Positions 1 to 6,209 of a DNA stretch of 11,924 bases are shown here, one piece after another (position 1 is the first letter of the stretch; every line of letters begins with the position of its first letter). The position numbers and the translations under genes are program-made. Below the pieces are notes generated by a model. The model saw only the letters and a list, made by a program, of their open reading frames with translations, ran no database searches and was not told where the DNA came from. The DNA comes from Deltaproteobacteria bacterium (GTDB lineage Bacteria > Myxococcota > Myxococcia > Myxococcales > Myxococcaceae): positions 1-11,924 of the forward strand of contig VGRA01000037.1 in the NCBI GenBank assembly GCA_016875515.1. Direction: 5' to 3'.

Positions 1-68
1 GTACGCAGCGTCGTGTCCATCGCAACCATGCGTACCGGGCACGACGCGCTCCGCCGAGTGCAGCGAAT

Positions 69-106
69 CCGGCCCTCGTGAGGGGACCGACGGGCGCGAC
101 GGCCGG
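69..106 (-). terminator. Possible hairpin terminator after the cyclase gene
   Basis: CCGGCC at 69-74 pairs with GGCCGG at 101-106, and the interior contains a smaller CCCTC/GAGGG inverted repeat around 73-84. It lies just downstream of the ancestral cyclase stop at 112-114 on the minus strand. There is no T tract, so this is a weak call resting on position and pairing only. The rest of 1-111 holds nothing I can recognise. Confidence 0.25.
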
Positions 107-111
107 AGCGC

Positions 112-771
112 TCAGCCGCCGCGGTGGGTCGGCGGCACGGGCTCGTCGCGCTCCGCCACGAGCCAGAAGGTCTTCGTCGCCCAGCGCCCTTTGAGCTCCA
201 CAACGCCGCGCTCTTCGAGGGCGAAGCGTTCGCCCAGGAGCGCGGCGGTCTACGCGGTGATCTGCACGCGCCCCGCAGCGCCGTGACTCTCGAGGCGGCT
301 CGCGACGTTCACCGTGTCGGCCCAGAGGTCGTAGAGGAACTTGTCGGTGCCGATGACGCCGGCGACCGCCGGGCCCGAGTGGAGCCCGACGCGGATCGCG
401 AGGCGTGTGCCCACGTCCAAGCGCTCCAAGGCTTCGACCATCGCGCGCGCCATCCGCGCCGCTCGGTCGGCGTGGTCCTCGCACGCGCTCAAGACGCCCG
501 CGACCGCCATGTACGCGTCGCCGATCGTCTTGATCTTCTCCACGCCGAAGCGGGCGGCGATGCCGTCGAACGCGACGAACACCTGCTCGAGGACGCGCAC
601 CACCTCGCCCGGCGGCAGCTTCGCGGCGAATGGGGAGAAGCCGACGATGTCCGCGAAGAGGACCGTGACCGCGTCGTGCGCGTCAGCGATCACCGCGTCG
701 CCGCCCATCATGCGGCGCACGATGGGCTCCGGGGGCACGCGCAGGAGGATCTCCTCGGAGCGCTTTTGCAC
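112..771 (-). pseudogene. Class III adenylate/guanylate cyclase catalytic domain, truncated and interrupted by an amber codon
   Basis: This is a class III nucleotide cyclase domain, which makes cAMP or cGMP. The open part (GTG at 771 to TAG at 250-252, 173 aa) has the metal aspartates D41 (LFADIVGF) and D85 (TIGDAYMAV). It also has the purine-selecting pair K81 and D148 (YDLWAD), typical of adenylate cyclases, and the transition-state residues N155 and R159 (VNVASRLE). The TAG interrupts a reading frame that continues in phase for 45 codons to TGA at 112-114. Those codons encode a typical cyclase C-terminus (TAALLGERF, EERGVVELKG, TFWLV), so the stop probably replaced a single sense codon. 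The start is also odd: family members normally have sensory or dimerisation regions upstream, but here homology ends at a GTG inside a junction with an oppositely oriented dehydrogenase fragment. I read it as a decaying gene. Loss of the last strands makes activity doubtful. The family call is very sure; non-function is inferred. Confidence 0.88.
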
Positions 772-780
772 GTTGCGTGC
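768..780. repeat. Short inverted repeat at the cyclase/dehydrogenase junction
   Basis: GCACG, a TTG spacer and CGTGC form a perfect 5-bp inverted repeat where recognisable cyclase sequence (minus) gives way to recognisable dehydrogenase sequence (plus). The apparent GTG start of the cyclase (769-771) lies inside it. It may mark the breakpoint of a deletion that removed both 5' ends, or it may be chance in GC-rich DNA. Confidence 0.35.
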
Positions 781-781
781 G

Positions 782-1090
782 ATCGTGAACGTCGCCGCCC
801 GGGCAGCCCTCGAGCCGGCGGCGGGCGCAGGGATGGTCTCCTACGCGACCTCCAAGGCCGCGGGCGCGGCGATGACGGTCGACGCCGCCAGGGAGCTCGC
901 GCCGCGCGGCATGGGGGGCAACGCGATCGCGCCCTCGATCATCGACACCCCCGCGAACCGCGCCGCGATGCCCGGCGCCGACCACGCCTCGTGGCCCTCC
1001 ACCGTCCAGCTCGCGGAGGTGATCTTCAGGCTGAGTTCGCCGGCGAGCGGGATGGTGTCGGGGACGGTGGTGCCGGTCTACGGCCGGGCT
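782..1090 (+). pseudogene. Short-chain dehydrogenase/reductase (SDR), C-terminal remnant
   Basis: The plus-strand frame reads as the C-terminal half of an SDR oxidoreductase. It begins with IVNVAARAALEPAAG, then the catalytic Tyr-x3-Lys (SYATSKAA) at about 833-856. Next come the APSIIDTPANRAAMP segment and the typical C-terminus ending in VVPVYGRA. The N-terminal Rossmann half with the TGxxxGxG dinucleotide-binding motif, about 140 residues, is absent, and there is no proper start. The usually conserved strand after the catalytic helix (G-I-R-V-N-A) is degraded to GMGGNA. There is no stop in frame after GRA; a TGA at 1090-1092 is one base out of phase, so a small frameshift near the end is likely. 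NAD(P) binding is impossible as it stands. Its 5' edge abuts the 5' edge of the divergent cyclase remnant. Confidence 0.8.
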
Positions 1091-1105
1091 GAGGCAGCCG
1101 CGCGG

Positions 1106-1123
1106 GCGCTCCGCTCCGAGCGC
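1106..1123. terminator. Hairpin between convergent genes
   Basis: GCGCTC at 1106-1111 and GAGCGC at 1118-1123 form a perfect 6-bp stem with a 6-nt loop. It lies in the 60-nt space between the 3' end of the plus-strand dehydrogenase remnant and the stop of the minus-strand amine oxidase gene. The position suits a bidirectional terminator, but there is no T run on either side. Confidence 0.35.
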
Positions 1124-1150
1124 AGCTCGCTGGGAGGACGGCGCGGCGCT

Positions 1151-2725
1151 TCAGACCTCGTCCGCGAGCAGCGCCTCCGCCGCCCGGATCCCGGACTCCG
1201 CGGCGCCCTCCATGTAGCCCTGGAAGTCGGCCGAGGTGTGCTCACCCGCGAAGAGCAGGTTGCCGTCGCGCTCGCCGATGCGCTCGAGCCACGCCCCCTG
1301 CCCGGGCTGGAGGCAGGAGTAGCTGCCCTTCGCGAGGTCGAAGGTCGGCCAGTGCATCCGCACCGCGGAGTCGGCGCGGTAGGCCGCCTGGGTGCCGGGA
1401 TAGATCGCGTCGAGCGCGGGGAGGTAGGCGCGCGCCCGCGCCTCGGGGGTACCTTGCCCGACCGCGAGCCCCTCGGCGCCGCCGGTGAAGACCGTCAGGA
1501 TCCCTTGTGCGCCGGCCTGGCCGCGGCTGGTCTCCCAGAGCGTCTGCGGGCCGTTGTCGCAGAAGGTCGAGCCCGCCGCACCGTGCAGGGTCCGCCACGG
1601 CCGGCTCTCGAAGCCGAGCATCAGCTTGGCGTTGGTGCCGTAGCCGAGCTCGCGGATCATGCGCGCCTTCTCGGCGGAGATGGCGTCCCCGAAGTCGACC
1701 TCACGCAGCAGGGTCCACGGGAGCGTGAGCACCACCTTGTCGAAGATGTGCTCCGTCGCGCTCCCCGCGCGGTCGAAGGTCAGCTGGTGACGTCCGTCCG
1801 GGAGCTTGCGCATGCGCACCAGGCGCTCCTCCAGCCGGAGCTCGCTCTTCAGGCCCTCGGCCACCTTCGCGGGGAAGCTGTCGTTCCCCTGGTGCGTGTG
1901 AAAGCGCTCGTCGGAGCTCCCGAAGATCACGAAGTCATCGGGGTCGTCCGAGCCCACGAGCCACAGGAAGTTCAAGGCAGTCTGCTGCTCGAGCTCCGCC
2001 CCATACTCACCCGTATAGGCCACCTCGATGATCCGCCGGAAGGTGGGGTCGAGGTCGGAGACGTCGTCGAGCCAGTCCGCGATCGACATCGCGTCGAGCC
2101 GCTCGAACTCCGCGCTGGAGGCCTCCGACGCGCCGAGGTCCGCCACGATCCGGGCCGCGAGCGAGGCCCACGAGTCCAAGAACTCGTCCTCCGAGACGAC
2201 GCGCCCCTCGAAGTAGAAGACCTCGGCCTTCACCTCGCGGTCGTACTCGAGGAAGTCATCGAGGGTGAGCCCGAGCTCGCCGGCGAGGCTCCGCATGATC
2301 ATGTGCTCGGTGTCGATCAGCTCCCCGCCCAGCTCGACCACCTGCTCGGCCGGGAACCGCCCCCGCGCGCTCCACATGCGGCCGCCGGTACGCTTCTGCG
2401 CCTCGAAGATGGTCGCGCGCCGCCCCGCGGCCTCCAGCGAGCGGGCGCACATCAGGCCCGCCATGCCCCCGCCGACGATCGCGATCGACGCGGTGCCGGG
2501 CGACCTCACGTCCTCGGAGCCGCAGGCCGCGAGGAACGGAAGCTGCGCCCCGACGACGAGCACCCCCGCGGTGGCGGCGCTGCGCCGGATGAACTCTCGC
2601 CGGGTCGCGGCGAAGGCGGCGCGGCGCTCCTCGGCATGCTCTCTCGCGGGAACGCCGCGGCGCTGGGCGCCGAGCGCGAGGAGGGCGGAGCGGCGAAGGG
2701 CAGAGAAGAGACGACTGCGGGCCAT
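1151..2725 (-). CDS. Tat-exported flavin monoamine oxidase family protein, putative lipoprotein
   Basis: This is an FAD-dependent oxidoreductase of the amine oxidase family, which oxidises amines or amino acids with release of H2O2; the substrate cannot be told from sequence. It has 524 aa. The N-terminus carries a twin-arginine motif (TRREFIRRS, residues 41-49), a hydrophobic stretch and a lipobox ending at Cys68 (FLAAC). The mature protein is therefore probably exported folded with its flavin and lipid-anchored. The FAD-binding GGGMAG is at about 85-90, the ribose-binding Glu at 108 and the family GGR at 114-116. The flavin-contacting C-terminus (LLFAGEHTSADFQGYMEGAA) lies at about 490-509. 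The ATG at 2725 is chosen because GGAGGAGG stands 7 nt upstream. The 40-residue Arg-rich region before the Tat motif is long. It is the only intact gene in the left part of the window. The upstream neighbour on the same strand is the truncated sugar kinase, 106 nt away. Confidence 0.9.
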   Translation of the reverse strand: MARSRLFSALRRSALLALGAQRRGVPAREHAEERRAAFAATRREFIRRSAATAGVLVVGAQLPFLAACGSEDVRSPGTASIAIVGGGMAGLMCARSLEAAGRRATIFEAQKRTGGRMWSARGRFPAEQVVELGGELIDTEHMIMRSLAGELGLTLDDFLEYDREVKAEVFYFEGRVVSEDEFLDSWASLAARIVADLGASEASSAEFERLDAMSIADWLDDVSDLDPTFRRIIEVAYTGEYGAELEQQTALNFLWLVGSDDPDDFVIFGSSDERFHTHQGNDSFPAKVAEGLKSELRLEERLVRMRKLPDGRHQLTFDRAGSATEHIFDKVVLTLPWTLLREVDFGDAISAEKARMIRELGYGTNAKLMLGFESRPWRTLHGAAGSTFCDNGPQTLWETSRGQAGAQGILTVFTGGAEGLAVGQGTPEARARAYLPALDAIYPGTQAAYRADSAVRMHWPTFDLAKGSYSCLQPGQGAWLERIGERDGNLLFAGEHTSADFQGYMEGAAESGIRAAEALLADEV

Positions 2726-2732
2726 GATGGAA

Positions 2733-2740
2733 CCTCCTCC
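2733..2740 (-). promoter_or_regulatory. Strong ribosome binding site fixing the amine oxidase start
   Basis: On the minus strand GGAGGAGG ends 7 nt before the ATG at 2723-2725. It supports the long N-terminal region ahead of the Tat motif being translated. Confidence 0.7.
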
Positions 2741-2778
2741 GGGAGCGCACCCGGCCCCTGGGACCGCGGACGTGCAAA

Positions 2779-2817
2779 GATTTCGTAGATTGTCATCGAA
2801 CGGACGTCCACCGCAAG
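2779..2817 (-). promoter_or_regulatory. Weak candidate promoter for the amine oxidase gene
   Basis: The 106-nt gap between the kinase remnant and the amine oxidase is the least GC-rich local stretch. On the minus strand it reads TTGCGG, 16 nt, GACAAT, followed by TACGAAATCTTTGC. The match to a sigma-70-type promoter is poor but it is the best in the gap, and it lies 50-90 nt ahead of the start codon. Extents are approximate. The remainder of the gap shows nothing else. Confidence 0.2.
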
Positions 2818-2831
2818 TCCCGCTCCCGAAC

Positions 2832-3656
2832 TCAGCCGAGCTCGGCCAGCACCTCGTCCGCCGTCACCGTCGCCACGCCCCGCTTGCCGACCACCACCCA
2901 GGCCGCCACCTTGGCGAGCACCGCCGCGTCCTCCAGCCCCGCCCCGCCCGCGGGCAGCGTCGGCAGCGCCGCCACCACCGTGTCTCCCGCGCCCGTGCGG
3001 TCGAACACGGCCCGGCCCCGCGCGGCGATCCGCACCGGTAACTCACCCCCGCGCGCCAGGGTCATGCCCCGCTCGCCCTCGGTGACCAGGAGCGCAGCGC
3101 CGCCGAGCGCGGCGAGCAGCGGCTCCAGCAGGGCCTCGGTGGGAGTATCCGCGGGGGCCTCCAGCGCCGCGCGGGCCTCCGCTGAGTTGGGGGTGAGGAT
3201 GGTCGCGCCCCGGTAGGCCTCGAAGCCTCGCCTCCTGGGATCCACCACCACCGGCAGGGCGTGCCGCGCAGCCACCGCGAGCGCGCCGGCGAGGACCTCG
3301 TCGGTGAGGACGCCCCTGGCAAAGCCCGAGAGGACAAGCACGCCGGGGCCGGACGCCGCGAAGGACTCCACCTCGCGCACCAGGCGCCGCGCGCACTCGG
3401 GCTCCACCGGGCGCCGGCTCTCGCGGTCGAAGCGCACGATCTGCTGCCCGTACGCCACCACCCGCGTCTTTCGGGTGGTGGGGCGCTGAGGGTCCCGCAG
3501 CAGCGCGCACGCAAGGCGCGCCTCGCTCGCCAGCCGCTCCTCGAGCCGCTGCGCCTCGACGTCGTCACCGACCACCGCAACCAGCGTGGCGCGGCCGCCG
3601 AGCGCGGTGACGTTGAGGACCACGTTGGCGAAGTGAAGGAAGAACAGCCCGGGCAA
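2832..3656 (-). pseudogene. PfkB-family sugar kinase resembling heptose-7-phosphate kinase (HldA/RfaE1), N-terminally truncated
   Basis: The 274-aa frame matches the kinase domain of HldE/RfaE. That enzyme phosphorylates D-glycero-D-manno-heptose 7-phosphate in ADP-heptose synthesis for LPS. Visible are ANVVLNVTALGG, VAVVGDD, the RPTTRKTRVVAYGQQIVRFD segment, VVVDPRRRGFEAYRGATILT, LLVTEGERGM and the catalytic GAGD at about 222-225 (Asp225 as base). The ending VVVGKRGVATVTADEVL is typical of the family. Full-length members begin about 50 residues earlier, with VGDVMLD, SPEAPVPV and PGG segments that contact the sugar. Here homology starts abruptly at ANVV, preceded by unrelated residues and only a TTG start at 3656. 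The break coincides with IS91-like sequence next door, so insertion or deletion probably removed the 5' end and promoter. It could still be transcribed, but substrate binding should be lost. Family call firm, exact substrate inferred. Confidence 0.8.
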
Positions 3657-3830
3657 ACGAGAGCAGAGGCGGAGCGGCCGCGGCGAGCGAAGGCGAGCCG
3701 TTGGGCTCGAAGCGCTGCCCGGAGAGGGGTGAGGGCGAGGGCAGAGGGGTAACTTCAGTGCGCGTTAGCGGGGAGCGGGCGGAGGAGTGCCTTGCCTGGT
3801 GGACACCCGAGACGTCAAAGGGCGATTCAG
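3642..3830 (-). mobile_element. Probable terminal region (oriIS side) of an IS91-like element
   Basis: This is the non-coding stretch between the transposase stop and the truncated kinase. On the transposase strand it carries a perfect 6-bp hairpin (3694-3699 with 3704-3709, 4-nt loop), and about 45 nt further on GTTC (GAAC at 3642-3645 on plus) at the edge of kinase homology. IS91-family elements are known to have a hairpin at the terminus downstream of the transposase and to insert next to GTTC/CTTG-type tetranucleotides, so the layout fits. The exact end is inferred. The rest of the stretch is purine-rich on the plus strand with no recognisable gene. Confidence 0.4.
3694..3709. repeat. Perfect 6-bp hairpin downstream of the transposase
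   Basis: CGAGCC, loop GTTG, GGCTCG. It sits about 118 nt past the transposase stop, where an IS91-type replication-origin hairpin would be expected. Confidence 0.5.
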
Positions 3831-4738
3831 AAGCCCAGCGAGAGCTGAGGCGGTGCGTGGGCCCGTGGGAGGGGCGTGCGCGGGGGCAACAGCCCCATCG
3901 AGCGCAACAACGCCTCCGCGGTGGCCTGGTGGGTGACGACGGCGCGGATGCAGCGCGCGCCGCCGCAGGGGCAGCGCCAGACGTCGGCGCCGAAGGTGCG
4001 CTGCAGGGCAGTGGCCCAGTCGAGGCGGCGGCGCCTGGCGACGGCGGGTGCAGGTATGCCGACGGGCGCGGGCGGAGCTGGCGGAGCATTCATCACCGCG
4101 CAGCGCAGGCGGGCGTTGGGCCCGAAGACGCCATGGAAGCACCTCAGGTGCAGGCTTCGCGGTGGCACCAGGGCCACCAGCCTCTTCACCAGCGCAACCG
4201 CAGTCAGCGTCAACGCGGGCCCTCGCTTCGGTTGCCAGCGGTAGAGGCCCGAGGGCAGTTGCGTCAGCTGCTCCTCGGAGATGGGCCCTCGCGCGCCATA
4301 CCCGCACAGCCGCTGCAGCCCCGCCCTGTCGAAGGCGTGCACCGCCGTGTCCGCGTCCAGCGAGAAGCCAAAGGCCCGCACCCACCTCCGGGCCTTCTTC
4401 TTCGGCGAAGCGTCGCCCTCCAGCGGCAGCCGGTACTGGGCGGCCTCGGCCCACAGCGACTCCTCGGCTTCTTCGGGCCAGCGCGACTCCAGCGCGGCGA
4501 AAGTGGCGCGCAGCTGCCGCAGCAGGCGCTGCAACACGGCCTCGACCTCCTCGTCCTCCGGCGGTGGGAGCATCCACCACTCTCCATCGCCGCCCCACAG
4601 CCCCTCGGGCAGAAAGACGTGGAGATGCGGCGTCAGCTGCAGCGCGCGCGTGCGGGCGAGCGACCGGCGGTGGGTGGTTCGGTGGACAGCGACGGCGGCG
4701 GCGCCTGTCCCGCGGCGGCGAGTGCGGCAGAAAGCCCA
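3827..4738 (-). pseudogene. IS91-like (Y2/HUH) transposase lacking its N-terminal part
   Basis: The frame ending at TAG/TGA-type stop 3827-3829 reads as the C-terminal two thirds of an IS91-family rolling-circle transposase. The HUH metal motif His-Leu-His is at 4619-4627 (PHLHVFLPEG), followed by the LPPP segment and GFSLDADTAV. The LCGYGARGP block supplies the candidate nucleophilic Tyr at about 4300. Then come the LVPPRSLHLRCFHGVFGPNARLR-type block and a C-terminal zinc-like CPCGGARC before APPQLSLGF. About 300 codons are recognisable. The N-terminal zinc region and first helix block (about 100-170 residues in relatives) are missing, and sequence upstream of about 4738 does not belong to it, although the frame stays open to 5251. 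There is no credible start codon. The element probably cannot move by itself but could be mobilised in trans if its end at 3642-3710 is intact. Confidence 0.82.
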
Positions 4739-4740
4739 TA

Positions 4741-4895
4741 GGACGGACTGCGTCCGGAAGCGGTTTCGTTCAACGCGTTTCTTCCCGAACCGTCCCGCGC
4801 GGTGGTGGGGCGCCGGCGCGCTTGTGTTCGGCGGGCCGCTTCGGGAAGAGTTCCCGGCGTTCGCTGACGGGGAACACTGCAGTCGAAACGTGTGT
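4741..4895. other. Unassigned sequence between two transposase remnants
   Basis: No frame here resembles a protein I know. It begins with a 5-bp stem (GGACG/CGTCC, 4741-4755) at the point where IS91 transposase homology stops. It probably represents element-end or junction DNA. The GC content drops from here to about 5040 (about 60% by hand over 4861-4920), unlike the flanking genes. Confidence 0.4.
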
Positions 4896-5045
4896 GGCAA
4901 TGCGACGGCACTCGGTCGTTCCACCGAGGGACCAACGTCAGCGGAGGTGGTCGATACCTTCGTCGGGGACACTTTGGTGTCGGCAGTGAAGCCCGGCGAC
5001 ATCGTCGCGTTCGACAACGTTGGCGCCCAGACGCCGGCAGCGTGA
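4896..5045 (+). pseudogene. IS630-like DDE transposase fragment
   Basis: About 49 codons on the plus strand end in TGA at 5043-5045. They read EGPTSAEVVDTFVGDTLVSA, then KPGDIVAFDNVGAQ. This matches the central block of IS630-family transposases, where a gene-product segment of the type 'F-V-x-x-x-L-x-P-x-L-K-P-G-D-I-V-V-x-D-N' carries the second catalytic Asp. Both the N-terminal helix-turn-helix/first Asp region and the C-terminal part with the third acidic residue are absent. It overlaps no other credible gene and ends 9 nt before the M50 protease stop codon. The fragment is short, so the assignment rests on a single block. Confidence 0.55.
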
Positions 5046-5054
5046 ACCCCGCGC

Positions 5055-5750
5055 TCAGGCCCGGCGCCCGCGCAGCGTGTACCAGCCAGCCCAGCCGAGG
5101 ATGGCGAACGTGAGCGCTGTCCACCCGGCAATGGAGATCCAAGGCGGCACGAAGGAGCGCTCCCACAGCAGGTCCGCGTCCGTGACCAGCGAGCGCACCC
5201 ACAGCCCGTGGACGAGCGACACGCCCACGTCCACCACGGCGTAGCCGGCAATGAAGAGGTTGAGCCACGCCCCAGCGGTGGGCGGCAGCCAGCGGGCCGC
5301 GGCGGCCAGCGCCAGCGCGGTGCCCACGCAGAACCCGCGGGTGAACCAGGTGCCCGCGTACAGCACCCCCATCCCGAGCAGCCACGCCACCATGGCCCAC
5401 TGCACGAAGCGGTGGGCGCGGTGGCGGAAGGTGAGCGCCACCAGCGCGGCGGCGGCCACCGCGTTGCCCAGGTAGCCGGCCGAGAAGACCACCAACTGGG
5501 GGAGGAAGCCGTCCGGGAGGCGCGAGAGGCAGCGGCCCGCGTGGACGCTCTCCAGCACCACCGCCTCCACGCTGCCCCCCACCAGCAGCGCCGCCAGCGC
5601 GTGGCCGCTCTCGTGCATCATGATGCCGAGCAGCTTGAGGGGGTACAGCCAGGGCGAGTGGGCGAACCAGGCGGACACCCCCACCGCGGCGGCGAGCCCC
5701 AGCGCCCGCGTCCCGTCCAGGCCGGTGGCGCCTGGGGGCGCCGGGTTCAC
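5055..5750 (-). CDS. M50-like intramembrane zinc metalloprotease
   Basis: This 231-aa integral membrane protein contains the zinc-protease motif HESGH (residues 46-50) inside a hydrophobic segment, as in site-2 protease / M50B-type peptidases. About five to six hydrophobic segments follow, including VVFSAGYLGNAVAAAALVAL (88-107), 116-133, 160-180 and 203-224. GYLGNA resembles the family's Gly-Tyr-Leu-Gly block. Asp174 (YAVVDVG) is a candidate third zinc ligand, an inference. The GTG start at 5750 is chosen because it overlaps the TGA of the preceding zinc-ribbon gene (GTGA), implying translational coupling. The frame is open for 88 more codons upstream, but these lie inside the previous gene and are low-complexity Arg/Ala. 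It is the last gene of the sigma factor / zinc-ribbon / protease series, so a role in regulated intramembrane proteolysis is an attractive inference. Substrate unknown. Confidence 0.8.
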   Translation of the reverse strand: MNPAPPGATGLDGTRALGLAAAVGVSAWFAHSPWLYPLKLLGIMMHESGHALAALLVGGSVEAVVLESVHAGRCLSRLPDGFLPQLVVFSAGYLGNAVAAAALVALTFRHRAHRFVQWAMVAWLLGMGVLYAGTWFTRGFCVGTALALAAAARWLPPTAGAWLNLFIAGYAVVDVGVSLVHGLWVRSLVTDADLLWERSFVPPWISIAGWTALTFAILGWAGWYTLRGRRA

Positions 5751-6205
5751 GGGGCCCTGCCGGCGTAGCCCTGGGCGGAGGGGGAGCGGGACACCATCAG
5801 CCCCAGCCCCACGCCGGTGACGACCACCAGCACGGCGGCCCACAGCTGCTTCTTCCGGCGCTGGGCGGCAATGCGGGCCTCGAGCGGATCCTCTCCCCGC
5901 TGCTTGCGCTTGGGCGGGGTGGCGGCGGGGGGCTCGGCCTCGGCGGGCTCGCCGCCGGCTGCCTTGAGCGCACGGCGGGAGGGGCGCAGCGGGCTCAGCT
6001 GCCTGCGCCCGCACCCGTCACACCGCCAGGGACGCATGTGGGTGAAGGCGCGCAGCAGCCGCTCGCCCAGCCCCCGGGCGTGCGAGCGCTGCAGCACCTT
6101 GGAGCCGCAGTAACGGCAGGAGAGGCGGGGGACGAGGTTCAGGATACCGGCACTGTGATTGAGCCCGCGCTGCGCCGCAAGGGCTGGGCGGCCACGCACC
6201 CGCAC
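5747..6205 (-). CDS. Zinc-ribbon protein with a single C-terminal transmembrane helix
   Basis: A 152-aa protein. Two Cys-x2-Cys pairs (C30/C33 in CRYCGSK; C62/C65 in CDGCGRR) form a zinc ribbon, with the intervening RSHARGLGERLL and RPWRC elements common to small bacterial membrane zinc-ribbon proteins. Then follow an acidic/Pro/Ala linker (84-98), a basic stretch RRKK (116-119) and one hydrophobic helix at about 121-138. A 14-residue tail completes it. By the positive-inside rule the ribbon is cytoplasmic and the tail short and external. Start: GTG at 6205, 4 nt after the sigma-factor stop; a second in-frame GTG at 6199 is possible, and no strong ribosome site distinguishes them. The stop overlaps the protease start. 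Function unknown; being sandwiched between an ECF sigma factor and an M50 protease makes a membrane anti-sigma or sigma-partner role possible, but it does not show the classic ZAS HxxxCxxC motif. Confidence 0.75.
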   Translation of the reverse strand: MRVRGRPALAAQRGLNHSAGILNLVPRLSCRYCGSKVLQRSHARGLGERLLRAFTHMRPWRCDGCGRRQLSPLRPSRRALKAAGGEPAEAEPPAATPPKRKQRGEDPLEARIAAQRRKKQLWAAVLVVVTGVGLGLMVSRSPSAQGYAGRAP

Positions 6206-6209
6206 GCGC

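Noticed and set aside
1..81. 26-codon plus-strand frame ending at TGA 79-81, possible tail of an upstream gene
   Set aside because: No recognisable similarity and too short to judge.
341..2788. 815-codon open frame on the plus strand
   Set aside because: Only 782-1090 resembles a protein (SDR remnant). The rest is antisense to the cyclase and amine oxidase with Arg/Ala/Gly-rich shadow composition.
4739..5251. N-terminal 171 codons of the frame containing the IS91-like transposase
   Set aside because: No similarity to a transposase N-terminus; it runs antisense to the IS630 fragment and into the M50 gene.
5751..6014. 88-residue N-terminal extension of the M50 protease frame
   Set aside because: It overlaps the zinc-ribbon gene in another phase and is Arg/Ala low complexity; the GTGA overlap start at 5750 is more natural.
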